64,000 bases of DNA from [Enterobacter] lignolyticus SCF1 (GTDB lineage: Bacteria > Pseudomonadota > Gammaproteobacteria > Enterobacterales > Enterobacteriaceae), in assembly GCF_000164865.1 (NCBI RefSeq), contig NC_014618.1, positions 744,001-808,000 of the forward strand, written 5' to 3'. Positions 26,335 through 35,747 of the stretch are shown in pieces. How positions within the stretch are numbered: the first letter of the stretch is position 1; each line of letters opens with the position of its first letter. A program made the translations under genes and the position numbers. Below the pieces are notes generated by a model. That model was not told the origin of the DNA. It searched no databases and saw only the letters and a list, made by a program, of their open reading frames with translations.

Positions 26335-28509
26335 ATGAGCGCAATTTCCCTGATCCAGCCGGATCGCGACCTTTTCTCCTGGCCCCAGTACTGGGCGGCC
26401 TGCTTCGGCCCGGCGCCGTTCTTACCGATGTCGCGGGAGGAGATGGATCAGCTCGGTTGGGACAGTTGCGACATTATCCTCGTCACCGGCGACGCCTATG
26501 TCGATCATCCCAGCTTCGGCATGGCTATCTGCGGGCGTATGCTCGAATCGCAGGGGTTCCGCGTCGGCATCATCGCGCAGCCGGACTGGAACAGCAAAGA
26601 CGACTTTATGCGTCTGGGCAAACCGAACCTGTTCTTTGGCGTGACGGCGGGCAACATGGACTCCATGATCAACCGCTACACCGCCGACCGTAAGCTGCGC
26701 CATGACGATGCCTATACCCCGGATAACGTCGCCGGTAAGCGCCCGGATCGCGCAACCCTGGTCTACACCCAGCGCTGTAAAGAGGCCTGGAAGGATGTGC
26801 CGGTTATTCTCGGCGGGATTGAAGCGAGCCTGCGCCGTACCGCGCACTATGACTACTGGTCCGATACCGTGCGCCGTTCGGTGCTGGTGGACTCCAAAGC
26901 CGATATGCTGATTTTCGGCAACGGCGAGCGTCCGCTGGTGGAAGTGGCGCACCGCCTGTCGCAGGGCGAGCCGGTCGCGCAGATCCGCGATGTGCGCAAC
27001 ACCGCGATCATGGTGAAAGAAGCGCTGCCGGGCTGGAGCGGCGTGGACTCCACGCGTCTGGATACGCCGGGGAAAATCGACCCGATCCCGCATCCGTACG
27101 GCGAAGATCTGCCGTGCGCGGATAACAAGCCGGTTGAGCCGAAGAAAACCGAAGCGAAAAGCATTACCGTACAGCCGCCGCGTCCAAAGCCGTGGGAAAA
27201 GACCTACGTTTTGCTGCCGTCCTTTGAGAAGGTGAAGGGCGATAAAGTGCTGTATGCCCACGCGTCACGCATCCTGCACCATGAGACCAACCCGGGCTGC
27301 GCGCGCGCGCTGATGCAAAAGCACGGCGAGCGCTACATCTGGATCAACCCGCCGGCGATTCCGCTTTCAACCGAAGAGATGGACAGCGTTTTCGCGCTGC
27401 CGTACAAGCGCGTGCCGCACCCGGCGTACGGCCAGAGCCGTATTCCGGCCTATGAGATGATCCGCTTTTCGATCAACATCATGCGCGGCTGCTTCGGCGG
27501 CTGCTCCTTCTGCTCGATAACCGAGCACGAAGGCCGCATTATTCAGAGCCGCTCCGAAGATTCGATCATCAACGAGATCGAAGCGATTCGCGATACGGTG
27601 CCCGGTTTTACCGGCGTGATTTCGGATCTTGGCGGCCCGACGGCCAACATGTACATGCTGCGCTGTAAGTCTCCGCGCGCGGAGCAGACCTGTCGCCGCC
27701 TGTCGTGCGTCTACCCGGATATCTGCCCGCACATGGACACCAACCATGAGCCGACGATCAACCTCTACCGCCGCGCCCGCGATCTGAAAGGCATCAAGAA
27801 GATCCTCATCGCCTCCGGCGTGCGTTACGACATCGCCGTGGAAGATCCGCGCTATATCAAAGAGCTGGCGACGCACCACGTCGGCGGCTACCTGAAGATT
27901 GCGCCGGAGCATACCGAAGAAGGCCCGCTGTCGAAGATGATGAAGCCGGGGATGGGCAGCTACGATCGCTTTAAGCAGCTGTTTGACACCTACTCGAAGC
28001 AGGCGGGGAAAGAGCAGTATCTGATCCCGTACTTCATCTCGGCGCACCCGGGAACCCGCGACGAAGATATGGTGAACCTGGCGCTGTGGCTCAAACGTCA
28101 CCGCTTCCGTCTGGATCAGGTGCAGAACTTCTATCCGTCGCCGCTGGCGAACTCGACGACCATGTATTACACCGGCAAGAACCCGCTAGGTAAGATTGGC
28201 TATAAGAGTGAGGATGTGGTGGTGCCGAAGGGCGATAAGCAGCGTCGTCTGCACAAAGCGCTGCTGCGCTACCACGATCCGGCCAACTGGCCGATGATTC
28301 GTCAGGCGCTGGAAGAGATGGGTAAAAAGCACCTGATAGGCGCGCGTCGCGACTGCCTGGTGCCTGCGCCGACGCTGGATGAGATGCGCGAGGCGCGTCG
28401 TCAGAATCGCCATACGCGCCCGGCGTTGACCAAACATACGCCGATTCAGCATCAGCGCCGTAACGGCGCCGCTGCGCCTGCGCGCGCGAATACGAAAAAG
28501 AAAGCGTAA
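26335..28509 (+). CDS. ygiQ: Radical SAM protein YgiQ
   Basis: Radical S-adenosylmethionine enzyme of the UPF0313 family with unknown reaction. The 724 residues contain an N-terminal domain, the radical SAM core with the iron-sulfur Cys triad CFGGCSFC (Cys386, 390, 393) in the CxxxCxxC pattern, and a basic, Arg/Lys-rich tail of about 50 residues (HTRPALTKHTPIQHQRR) suggestive of nucleic acid contact. Start GGAAGC-N3-ATG. The E. coli gene is often split or called a pseudogene; here it is intact. Confidence 0.93.
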   Translation: MSAISLIQPDRDLFSWPQYWAACFGPAPFLPMSREEMDQLGWDSCDIILVTGDAYVDHPSFGMAICGRMLESQGFRVGIIAQPDWNSKDDFMRLGKPNLFFGVTAGNMDSMINRYTADRKLRHDDAYTPDNVAGKRPDRATLVYTQRCKEAWKDVPVILGGIEASLRRTAHYDYWSDTVRRSVLVDSKADMLIFGNGERPLVEVAHRLSQGEPVAQIRDVRNTAIMVKEALPGWSGVDSTRLDTPGKIDPIPHPYGEDLPCADNKPVEPKKTEAKSITVQPPRPKPWEKTYVLLPSFEKVKGDKVLYAHASRILHHETNPGCARALMQKHGERYIWINPPAIPLSTEEMDSVFALPYKRVPHPAYGQSRIPAYEMIRFSINIMRGCFGGCSFCSITEHEGRIIQSRSEDSIINEIEAIRDTVPGFTGVISDLGGPTANMYMLRCKSPRAEQTCRRLSCVYPDICPHMDTNHEPTINLYRRARDLKGIKKILIASGVRYDIAVEDPRYIKELATHHVGGYLKIAPEHTEEGPLSKMMKPGMGSYDRFKQLFDTYSKQAGKEQYLIPYFISAHPGTRDEDMVNLALWLKRHRFRLDQVQNFYPSPLANSTTMYYTGKNPLGKIGYKSEDVVVPKGDKQRRLHKALLRYHDPANWPMIRQALEEMGKKHLIGARRDCLVPAPTLDEMREARRQNRHTRPALTKHTPIQHQRRNGAAAPARANTKKKA

Positions 28510-28537
28510 CCTGCCTTAGATTACCGCTCGCGGGCGT

Positions 28538-29479
28538 TCAATGCGCCTGCGAGTGGCTTTCCGTAATAACGATGCGCGCCAGCTGCTGGATCAGGCTGCC
28601 TTTCTGCGGATCGATATAGTCATCAATCAGCCAGCGGCCGCCCAGATTCACCAGATCGATATCCTGGGTCTTCTCAGTGCCATTCGCGAGAGTAAAACGG
28701 GCATGCACCCGCGTTCTGCCGCCGCTTTCCGCTTTGGTCTGCACGTCCTTAAGGGTGGCGGTGGTCGGGTCATCGCAGCCACACAGCGGGTTGCTGTTCC
28801 AGATATCCGGCAGCGCGTTCTTCTCCTGATCTTTGGGTGAGATATCCGCCGTCATGTCGGAAAAGCTGTCGACGATTTTCCGCGACGTCGGGGCCAGCAG
28901 CAGCGTCCAGGAGAGGGCGTTGGCATCGTCGCTGGTAAACAGGTTACGGATAAAATCGCCGGGCAGAGGGCGCTGCAGACCGTCCAGCATCTCCTGCTGC
29001 TCGTGGTTGCTCTTGACGACCAGCTGATAGACGCTTTGATCGTCGTTCATGATGTCATCAATCAGCCAGCGGCCGTTTTCATTCACAAAAGAGAGCGAAA
29101 TGGTGTTGGTTTGCGGGTTGTTGGCCGACGGACGCACGCGGACAATCGCCGTGGCGGTTTGCGCGTTTTCATCAAGAAGCTGAATGTTATCAACCACCAG
29201 CTTGTCGTAATCCTCACAGCCGCAGAGCGGGTCGTTATCGAGGGCGCCGCCGTCGCCCGGCGCCGTCAGTTCACTGTCGGTTTGCAGCACCGCCGCCAGA
29301 CGCTTTGAAACAATGCGGTTTTCGCCGGTGTCGTAAATCGAGACCGGGTCGGTATTGAGGCCGTATGGCTTATAAATTTGCTCAATGGTTTCTTTAAGGG
29401 AAACGACCGGCTTCTGGGCGAACGCCGTTATGTTGATAGTCGCCAGGACGATAAGAAACCACCTGCTAAGGTACCGCAT
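28538..29479 (-). CDS. Exported protein with duplicated DUF3828-like domain
   Basis: 313-residue exported protein of unknown function. A signal peptide of about 21 residues ends AFAQ, without lipobox Cys. Two homologous halves follow. Each has a CGC motif in a DPLCGCED or NPLCGCDD context (86-88 and 233-235), and each ends with a beta strand reading GRWLIDD (136-142 and 281-287), a spacing of about 146 residues. The GRWxIDDI pattern resembles DUF3828/YbjP-type domains; that family assignment is from memory. It converges with ygiQ and is followed on its strand by nothing close. Confidence 0.75.
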   Translation of the reverse strand: MRYLSRWFLIVLATINITAFAQKPVVSLKETIEQIYKPYGLNTDPVSIYDTGENRIVSKRLAAVLQTDSELTAPGDGGALDNDPLCGCEDYDKLVVDNIQLLDENAQTATAIVRVRPSANNPQTNTISLSFVNENGRWLIDDIMNDDQSVYQLVVKSNHEQQEMLDGLQRPLPGDFIRNLFTSDDANALSWTLLLAPTSRKIVDSFSDMTADISPKDQEKNALPDIWNSNPLCGCDDPTTATLKDVQTKAESGGRTRVHARFTLANGTEKTQDIDLVNLGGRWLIDDYIDPQKGSLIQQLARIVITESHSQAH

Positions 29480-29559
29480 TGCTTCTCTCCATGAACGAAA
29501 GCACCAAGGATACCACTAGCAGGTAGAAACGCGTATGACGTTAACGCGTAGTCGGGCGA

Positions 29560-30387
29560 TTATCCGCCAAATTGATCGGGGTCGGGTCCGAGGCGTTTGC
29601 CCTTATCCAGCTTCGCGATTTCGCTAAGCTCATCTTTGTCGAGGCGGAAATCCCAGACGTCGAAGTTTTCGGCGATACGCGAGGGGGTAACGGATTTCGG
29701 GATCACCACCAGGCCGTTGTCGAGATGCCAGCGAATGACGATTTGCGCCGGGGATTTGCCGTATTTGTCCGCCAGCTCGCGAATGATTTTCTGATCGAAA
29801 ACGCCTTCACCGCCCTGCGCCAGCGGGCTCCAGGACTCGGTCTGAATTTTATGGGTGGCGTTCCATGCGTGCAGCTGACGCTGCTGCATCAGCGGGTGCA
29901 GCTCAATCTGATTGATGACCGGCGCGACGCCGGTTTCGTCTATCAGCCGCTGCAGATGATGCACCTGGAAGTTGCACACGCCGATGCTGGTCGCCAGGCC
30001 CTGTTTTTGCAGCTCAATCATGCCAAGCCAGGCATCCACGTAGTGGTCAATGGCCGGTACCGGCCAGTGGATCAGGTATAAATCGACGAACTCGAGCTGC
30101 AGCTTGCGCAGGCTGTCTTTCAGCGCCTGCGCCGGATTTTTCTGGTCGTCATTCCACAGCTTGGTAGTGATAAACAGCTCGTCGCGGGGAACGCCCGCGC
30201 TCTTTAACGCTTTACCGACGCCGCTTTCATTCTGATAGGCGGCGGCGGTATCTATCGAACGATAGCCGACCTCCAGCGCCTTATGGATCGCGGAAATAAC
30301 CTCCTCGTTGCCTGCTTTCCACACGCCAAGACCCAGTTGCGGCATGACGTTGCCGTCCTGAAGTTTAATTACGGTTGGATGTGTCAT
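29560..30387 (-). CDS. dkgA: 2,5-diketo-D-gluconate reductase A DkgA (aldo-keto reductase)
   Basis: NADPH-dependent aldo-keto reductase that reduces 2,5-diketogluconate, methylglyoxal and beta-keto esters. The 275 residues show DTAAAYQNE with the catalytic Tyr, the Lys in TTKLWN, His in LYLIHWP, and the cofactor-binding segment IPKSVTPSRIAEN. It lies 100 bases after yqhD on the same strand, forming the aldehyde-detoxifying pair controlled by YqhC in E. coli. Confidence 0.96.
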   Translation of the reverse strand: MTHPTVIKLQDGNVMPQLGLGVWKAGNEEVISAIHKALEVGYRSIDTAAAYQNESGVGKALKSAGVPRDELFITTKLWNDDQKNPAQALKDSLRKLQLEFVDLYLIHWPVPAIDHYVDAWLGMIELQKQGLATSIGVCNFQVHHLQRLIDETGVAPVINQIELHPLMQQRQLHAWNATHKIQTESWSPLAQGGEGVFDQKIIRELADKYGKSPAQIVIRWHLDNGLVVIPKSVTPSRIAENFDVWDFRLDKDELSEIAKLDKGKRLGPDPDQFGG

Positions 30388-30407
30388 GCATTCCTCCTTA
30401 GATGAAG

Positions 30408-30430
30408 CTCACCGGGGCGAACCCGGTGAG
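30408..30430 (-). other. Hairpin between yqhD and dkgA
   Basis: A perfect 9-bp stem CTCACCGGG/CCCGGTGAG with a 5-base loop sits in the spacer of the two-gene operon. It lacks a T-run; it may set the relative mRNA levels of the two genes. Confidence 0.45.
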
Positions 30431-30487
30431 GCAGTAGCATTAAGTGTGGACGAACCCGCCGAAAATGAAAGGTTACCCGGCAAACCC

Positions 30488-31651
30488 TTAGCGTGCGGCC
30501 TCGTAAATGCGGCGGCTCACGTCGAGAGTAATGTCATGATTTTCACCCAGTTTTGTCATGCCGTGCTCGTCGAGTTTTTTCAGCAGCGCCGGGATAGAGC
30601 TACCGTCCAGGCCATAGCCGGACAGACGGGTCGGCACGCCGAGCTGTTCGAAGAAGCTGCGGGTTGCGGCAATGGCGGCATCAATACGCGCGTCTTCAGC
30701 GCCTTCGGTGATGTTCCACACGCGCTCGGCGTACTGCAGCAGCTTGGCGCGCTTCACGTCGCGTTTTTCGCTCCACAGCGCGGGCAGCACTACGGCCAGC
30801 GTCTGGGCGTGGTCGAGGCCGTGCATCGCCGTCAGCTCATGGCCCAGCATATGGGTCGCCCAGTCCTGCGGCACGCCTGCGCCAATCAGGCCGTTCAGCG
30901 CCTGAGTCGCCGCCCACATCACGTTGGCGCGCACATCGTAGTTTTCCGGCTCTTTCAGCGCTTTCGGGCCTTCTTCAATCAGCGTCAGCAGAATGCCTTC
31001 GGCGAAGCGATCCTGAATTTTGGCGTTAACCGGGTAAGTCACGTACTGCTCAACGGTATGTACGAAGGCGTCCACCACGCCGTTCGCCACCTGGCGCGGC
31101 GGCAGGGTGTAGGTGTAGACCGGGTCGAGCACCGCAAAGACCGGCTGGACGTGCGGGTTCATAAACGCCTGCTTGTCGCCGGTGGTTTTACGGGAAATCA
31201 CCGCGCCCATGTTGGACTCAGAGCCGGTTGCCGGCAGGGTCAGGATGGAGCCCATCGGGATGGCGCTGGTAATTTTACTACCGCGGGTTTGCAGAATTTC
31301 CCATGGATCTACGCCGTCGGCATAGTGGGCCGCCGCGGCGATAAACTTAGTGCCGTCCAGCACGGAACCGCCGCCGACCGCCAGCAGGAAAGTGACCTTC
31401 TGCTCGCGGGCAATCTTAACGGCGTTCATCAGCGTTTCATACGACGGGTTTGGCTCAATGCCGCCAAACTCCAGCACGTCAAGGCCGTCCAGCGCGCTCA
31501 GCACCTGATCCAGCACGCCGGTTTTCTTCACGCTGCCGCCGCCGTAGGTGACCAGTACGCGGGCGTCAGCCGGGATTTGCGCACGCAGGTCGGCAATGGC
31601 GCCTTTGCCAAAGATGATGCGGGTTGGGGTATGCAGATTAAAATTAAACAT
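30488..31651 (-). CDS. yqhD: NADPH-dependent aldehyde reductase YqhD
   Basis: Iron- or zinc-type group III alcohol dehydrogenase that reduces toxic short-chain aldehydes such as acrolein, malondialdehyde, glyoxal and furfural. The 387 residues equal the E. coli length. The cofactor motif GGGSVLDGTKF and the metal-binding segments GVVDAFVHTVEQ and HMLGHELTAMHGLDHAQ are intact. Promoter and regulator gene yqhC lie divergently upstream. Confidence 0.97.
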   Translation of the reverse strand: MFNFNLHTPTRIIFGKGAIADLRAQIPADARVLVTYGGGSVKKTGVLDQVLSALDGLDVLEFGGIEPNPSYETLMNAVKIAREQKVTFLLAVGGGSVLDGTKFIAAAAHYADGVDPWEILQTRGSKITSAIPMGSILTLPATGSESNMGAVISRKTTGDKQAFMNPHVQPVFAVLDPVYTYTLPPRQVANGVVDAFVHTVEQYVTYPVNAKIQDRFAEGILLTLIEEGPKALKEPENYDVRANVMWAATQALNGLIGAGVPQDWATHMLGHELTAMHGLDHAQTLAVVLPALWSEKRDVKRAKLLQYAERVWNITEGAEDARIDAAIAATRSFFEQLGVPTRLSGYGLDGSSIPALLKKLDEHGMTKLGENHDITLDVSRRIYEAAR

Positions 31652-31847
31652 GGCTCGTTCCCTTTTATTGCGGGTGAAAAAGAGGGCAGTCCAGGGCTGC
31701 CTGATGTGGCGTATTGTGGTCCCGTCGCCCCTTTCGCCTCAATGCACATTCCTGCCAATGTCTTGCCCATTTCTACAGAGGGCTGGAGAATATGCGGTTT
31801 CCTGGCCACAATGTCGGCACTGTTATCCAGGGCCTGAGCGATGCGCG

Positions 31848-32747
31848 ATGAACCGTGAAGAAACCTGTCTGCTGTTAGCGGATAAAATTAATGTACTGAA
31901 AAATAAAGAAGAAAATCTTAGCGCCCGGCTGCCGGATATTCGCCTGCTGTACGGGACTGAGCCCTGCGGGCGCATGCCGGTGATGTATCAGCCGGGTATC
32001 ATATTTCTCTTTTCCGGCCATAAGATTGGCTATATTAACGAGCGAACGTTTCAGTATGATGCCAGCGAGTATCTTTTATTGACGGTGCCGCTGCCGTTTG
32101 AGTGCGAGACCTTTGCGACGCCCGAGGTGCCTCTGGCCGGGATGCGTCTCAACATCGATATCCTGCAGCTGCAGGAGCTGCTGATGGATATCGGCGAAGA
32201 TGCGCTGTTTCAACCGGCGATGGCCGCCAGCGGCATCAACTCCGCGATGCTTTCCGACGAGATCCTTTGCGCTGCCGAACGCCTGCTGGACGTGATGGAG
32301 CGCCCGCTCGACGCCCGTATCCTCGGCAAGCAGATTATTCGCGAGATCCTCTACCACGTGCTGCTGGGGCCGTGCGGCGGGGCGCTGCTGGCGCTGGTGA
32401 GCCGTCAGACCCACTTCAGCCTGATAAGCCGCGTGTTAAAACGCATTGAAAGCCAGTACACCGAGAACCTGAGCGTGGATCAGCTGGCGGCGGAAGCTAA
32501 TATGAGCGTCTCGGCGTTCCACCATAACTTTAAGTCTGTAACCAGCACTTCGCCGCTGCAGTACCTGAAAACTTATCGCCTGCATAAGGCGCGGATGCTG
32601 ATGGTGCACGACGGGCTTAAAGCCAGTACCGCCGCCATGAAGGTGGGTTACGAAAGCGCGTCGCAGTTCAGCCGGGAATTTAAGCGTTATTTCGGTATGA
32701 CGCCGGGGGAGGATGCGGCGCGCATTCGCGCCATGCAGCTTATCTGA
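31848..32747 (+). CDS. yqhC: AraC-type regulator YqhC
   Basis: Aldehyde-responsive activator of yqhD-dkgA. From the chosen start MNREETCLLLADK the protein has 299 residues, close in sequence to the E. coli protein as I recall it. The N-terminal AraC-type sensor domain (PGIIFLFSGHKIGYI) is followed by two HTH units (VDQLAAEANMSVSAFHHNF and MKVGYESASQFSREFKRYFG). A frame open 300 bases earlier runs antisense through yqhD and is not part of the gene. The ribosome site is weak. It is divergent from yqhD, with a 196-base shared region. Confidence 0.93.
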   Translation: MNREETCLLLADKINVLKNKEENLSARLPDIRLLYGTEPCGRMPVMYQPGIIFLFSGHKIGYINERTFQYDASEYLLLTVPLPFECETFATPEVPLAGMRLNIDILQLQELLMDIGEDALFQPAMAASGINSAMLSDEILCAAERLLDVMERPLDARILGKQIIREILYHVLLGPCGGALLALVSRQTHFSLISRVLKRIESQYTENLSVDQLAAEANMSVSAFHHNFKSVTSTSPLQYLKTYRLHKARMLMVHDGLKASTAAMKVGYESASQFSREFKRYFGMTPGEDAARIRAMQLI

Positions 32748-32752
32748 TGTTT

Positions 32753-32773
32753 CCCTCTCCCGACGGGAGAGGG
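32753..32773. repeat. Intergenic GC hairpin, CCCTCTCCC type
   Basis: A perfect 9-bp stem CCCTCTCCC-GAC-GGGAGAGGG lies between the convergent yqhC and yghB genes. The same stem sequence recurs at 42111-42133 and, shifted, at 45983-46006. Confidence 0.75.
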
Positions 32774-32780
32774 CGGGGAA

Positions 32781-33440
32781 TCAGGCGTTGGAGTATTTCT
32801 TCTTCAGCACCACAATCACTGTGCCTAACAGGCCGGAAACCAGCAGGAAAATCGGCAGCACCATCAGGAAGGTCATCACCTGATCTTCGTGGCGCTTTAC
32901 GAACGGGATCATGCTCAGCGCGTAGCCGAAGCTGGTGACCACGCCGACCCACAGCAGGCCGCTCAGCCAGTTAAAAAACTGGAAACGGCGGTTGGAGAGG
33001 CCGGAAATCCCCGCCATGGTCGGCAGCAGGGTGCGAACAAACGCCAGAAAGCGCCCGACCAGCAGCGCCAGCAGGCCGTGACGGTCGAACATGCAGGTTG
33101 CGCGCTGATGGTATTTAGCCGGAAGCTGCGCCTGCCAGCTTTTGACGATGCGCGTATTGCCGAGCCAGCGGCCCTGAATATAGCTTAACCAGCAGCCGAG
33201 GCTGGCGGCAGTTGTGAGGATAACCACGGTGGGTAAGAAGCCCATGACCCCTTTGGCAATCAGGGCGCCGGCGAGCAGCAGCAGGCTATCGCCCGGCAAA
33301 AAAGACGCCGGAAGCAGGCCGTTTTCCAGAAACAGCGTTGCAAACATGACCATATAAACAACCCCCACGACGTGCGGGTCCGCCAGTGCGGCAAAATCAT
33401 GCTGCCAGAGCGCGGCGACAATTTCTTGAATAACAACCAT
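32781..33440 (-). CDS. yghB: DedA-family inner-membrane protein YghB
   Basis: DedA/VTT-family membrane protein, redundant with YqjA in E. coli and required for cell division, Tat export and drug tolerance; proposed to flip or transport lipid using proton motive force. The 219 residues from MVVIQEIVAALW match E. coli exactly in length. Family motifs are FLENGLLPASFLPGDSLLL with the membrane acidic residues and GRFLAFVRTLLPTMAG with the conserved Arg. An in-frame start 75 bases upstream is rejected as it adds a polar basic stretch. Confidence 0.95.
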   Translation of the reverse strand: MVVIQEIVAALWQHDFAALADPHVVGVVYMVMFATLFLENGLLPASFLPGDSLLLLAGALIAKGVMGFLPTVVILTTAASLGCWLSYIQGRWLGNTRIVKSWQAQLPAKYHQRATCMFDRHGLLALLVGRFLAFVRTLLPTMAGISGLSNRRFQFFNWLSGLLWVGVVTSFGYALSMIPFVKRHEDQVMTFLMVLPIFLLVSGLLGTVIVVLKKKYSNA

Positions 33441-33571
33441 GGACTTTCCTGTGGAACAACATTTTGGGCGTATTGTACTCCTGAATTGCCCGGGACGCCT
33501 TGATCCCGGACGCAACTCCAGCAGACTTTTTAATCACTCCGTGTCCGCGAATCTGTCCATACCCTCTCACT

Positions 33572-34759
33572 TTACACGATGCGGGCAAAACCCGCCGCTA
33601 AATCGTCCATCAGATCGTTAACGTCCTCTAAACCGATGTGCAGGCGAATCAGCGTGCCGGTAAAGTCAGGCGAACCTTCGGGGCGGATCGCGGCGATATG
33701 TTCCGGCTGGTTAGCCAGAATCAGCGATTCAAAACCGCCCCACGAATAGGCCATGCTGAACAGGCTGAAATGATCGAGATAGCGGGACATTTCATCATCG
33801 TTCAGGCGCTTTTTGAGTACGAATGAGAAGAGGCCGCTGCTGCCTGTAAAGTCACGTTTCCAGAACTCATGCCCTTTGCTGCCGGGAAGTGCAGGGTGAT
33901 TTACCCGCTCGACCTGCGGATGCGACGCCAGCCATTCGGCAATTTTCAGACTGCTTTCATGATGCTGGCGCAGGCGCACGCCCAGGGTGCGCAGCCCGCG
34001 GCTGGTCATATAGGCGGTGTCGGCGTCGAGCATTTGCCCCATCAGGTAGGCGTTTTCCCGCAGCGTATCCCAACAGCGCGCGTTGGACACCGCAGTACCG
34101 GCCATGCCGTCGGAGTGGCCAATCAGGTATTTCGTCCCGGCCTGAATGGAGATATCGATACCGAAATCCAGCGCCTTAAACAGCACGCCCGCCGCCCAGG
34201 TGTTGTCGATCATGATAATGGCGTCAGGCGCTTTGCGGCGGACGGCGGTGACAATCGCCGGGACGTCGTGCACTTCCATGGTGATAGAACCCGGCGATTC
34301 CAGGAACACGACTTTGGTATTGGGCTGGACCAGGCGCTCGATATCCGCGCCGATCAGCGGGTCGAACCAGCGGGTGGTGACGCCGAGTTTTGCCAGAATT
34401 TTGCTGCAGAAATCCTGGCTTGGTTCGTAGGCGGTGTTGGTCATCAGCACCTCGTCGCCCTGTTCGACGAAGGCCAGAATGGTGTTGGCGACGGCGGCTG
34501 CGCCGCAGGGAAAAAGCGCGCACCCGACGCCGCCTTCCAGCTCGCACATGGCTTCCTGCAAGGAGAAGTGGGTGAGCGTACCGCGGCGACCGTAGAACAG
34601 TTCGCCTTTGGCGCGATTACGGGTGGCCTGCTTTTTGGCTTCCACCGTATCGAAAACAAGGGAAGACGCGCGCTGAATCACGCTGTTTACCGAGCCCTGG
34701 GTATATTTTTTACGGCGCCCGGCGTTCACCAGTAGGGTATCACGTTGCTTTTCTGACAT
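33572..34759 (-). CDS. metC: Cystathionine beta-lyase MetC
   Basis: PLP enzyme that splits cystathionine to homocysteine, pyruvate and ammonia in methionine synthesis. The 395 residues match E. coli. The PLP Lys210 is in GTKYLIGHSD; substrate and cofactor contacts are in FYGRRGTLTH and the SPGSITMEVHDVP region. The start is preceded only by a weak ribosome site. MetJ boxes 20-43 bases upstream show methionine repression. It is divergent from exbB. Confidence 0.97.
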   Translation of the reverse strand: MSEKQRDTLLVNAGRRKKYTQGSVNSVIQRASSLVFDTVEAKKQATRNRAKGELFYGRRGTLTHFSLQEAMCELEGGVGCALFPCGAAAVANTILAFVEQGDEVLMTNTAYEPSQDFCSKILAKLGVTTRWFDPLIGADIERLVQPNTKVVFLESPGSITMEVHDVPAIVTAVRRKAPDAIIMIDNTWAAGVLFKALDFGIDISIQAGTKYLIGHSDGMAGTAVSNARCWDTLRENAYLMGQMLDADTAYMTSRGLRTLGVRLRQHHESSLKIAEWLASHPQVERVNHPALPGSKGHEFWKRDFTGSSGLFSFVLKKRLNDDEMSRYLDHFSLFSMAYSWGGFESLILANQPEHIAAIRPEGSPDFTGTLIRLHIGLEDVNDLMDDLAAGFARIV

Positions 34760-34778
34760 GGTCGCTCTGCCTGTTTTT

Positions 34779-34802
34779 ATACGTCTGGACGTCTAAACTA
34801 TC
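34779..34802 (-). promoter_or_regulatory. MetJ operator of metC
   Basis: Tandem 8-base met boxes read ATACGTCT, GGACGTCT and a degenerate AAACTATC. The consensus is AGACGTCT; the first two match at seven and seven of eight positions. MetJ with S-adenosylmethionine should repress metC here. Confidence 0.75.
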
Positions 34803-34927
34803 ATGATTGCTCAGGCGTGTACCCGCGTTTTATTGATAAAGCGTAAAATTTTACGCGGCGGCGGCAATGCGCAATTTTACTGTGTGAGCGCAAGGAAAAG
34901 GAGTGATGATTGTTGCACTATGTAAAT

Positions 34928-34946
34928 AGTAATGAGAACCACTATC
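34928..34946 (+). promoter_or_regulatory. Fur box upstream of exbBD
   Basis: The 19-mer AGTAATGAGAACCACTATC matches the Fur consensus GATAATGATAATCATTATC at 14 of 19 positions. It lies 63 bases before the exbB start, so iron-dependent repression of exbBD is likely, as in E. coli. Confidence 0.7.
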
Positions 34947-35009
34947 AATTCGACAATGTTTTGATATGATTACGCGCAGAATTTGTGATTTAGATCCTGG
35001 AGATACAGA

Positions 35010-35741
35010 GTGGGTAATAATTTGATGCAGACGGATCTCTCCGTTTGGGGTATGTATCACCATGCCGATATTGTGGTAAAGGTGGTGATGATAGGCCTTG
35101 TACTGGCGTCCGTTGTCACCTGGGCCATTTTCTTCAGCAAAAGCGCCGAACTTATCTCTCACAAACGCCGCCTCAAGCGTGAACAGCAGCTGTTAGGCGA
35201 CGCCCGCTCCCTCAATCAGGCCAGCGATATCGCCGGCGCCTTTGAGGCGAAAAGCCTGAGCCGCCAGCTTATCAGCGAAGCGCAGAACGAGCGCGAGCTC
35301 TCCGCTGGCGCTGAAGATTACGAAGGCATCAAAGAACGTACCGGTTTTCGCCTCGAACGCCGCGTGGCCGCGGTGGGGCGTCATATGGGCCGCGGTAATG
35401 GCTATCTGGCCACTATCGGCGCGATTTCCCCGTTTGTCGGCCTGTTTGGCACCGTCTGGGGGATCATGAACAGCTTTATCGGCATCGCGCAGACGCAGAC
35501 CACCAACCTGGCGGTCGTCGCGCCGGGGATCGCCGAAGCCCTGCTGGCGACCGCGATTGGCCTGTTCGCCGCCATTCCGGCGGTGGTTATCTATAACGTC
35601 TTTGCGCGCATGATCGGCAGCTACAAAGCCCTGCTGGGGGATGTGGCGGCGCAGGTGCTGCTGCTGCAAAGCCGCGATCTCGATCTTGGCGCCAGCGGCG
35701 CGCAGCCGGTACGCACCGCGCAGAAATTACGTGTAGGGTAA
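35010..35741 (+). CDS. exbB: TonB-system energiser ExbB
   Basis: Inner-membrane proton channel subunit that, with ExbD and TonB, powers outer-membrane iron and vitamin B12 uptake. 243 residues with three membrane helices: about 18-38, and two near 130-155 and 175-195 in the segments GYLATIGAISPFVGLFGTVWG and GIAEALLATAIGLFAAIP. It begins at GTG with AGATACAGA upstream, giving MGNNLMQTDLSVWG, the same start as in E. coli; the ATG five codons in is possible but less conserved. Confidence 0.97.
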   Translation: MGNNLMQTDLSVWGMYHHADIVVKVVMIGLVLASVVTWAIFFSKSAELISHKRRLKREQQLLGDARSLNQASDIAGAFEAKSLSRQLISEAQNERELSAGAEDYEGIKERTGFRLERRVAAVGRHMGRGNGYLATIGAISPFVGLFGTVWGIMNSFIGIAQTQTTNLAVVAPGIAEALLATAIGLFAAIPAVVIYNVFARMIGSYKALLGDVAAQVLLLQSRDLDLGASGAQPVRTAQKLRVG

Positions 35742-35747
35742 TGTCCG

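Noticed and set aside
30386..31837. 483-codon open frame antisense to yqhD
   Set aside because: Begins inside the dkgA promoter and covers the whole of yqhD on the wrong strand; no recognisable domain.
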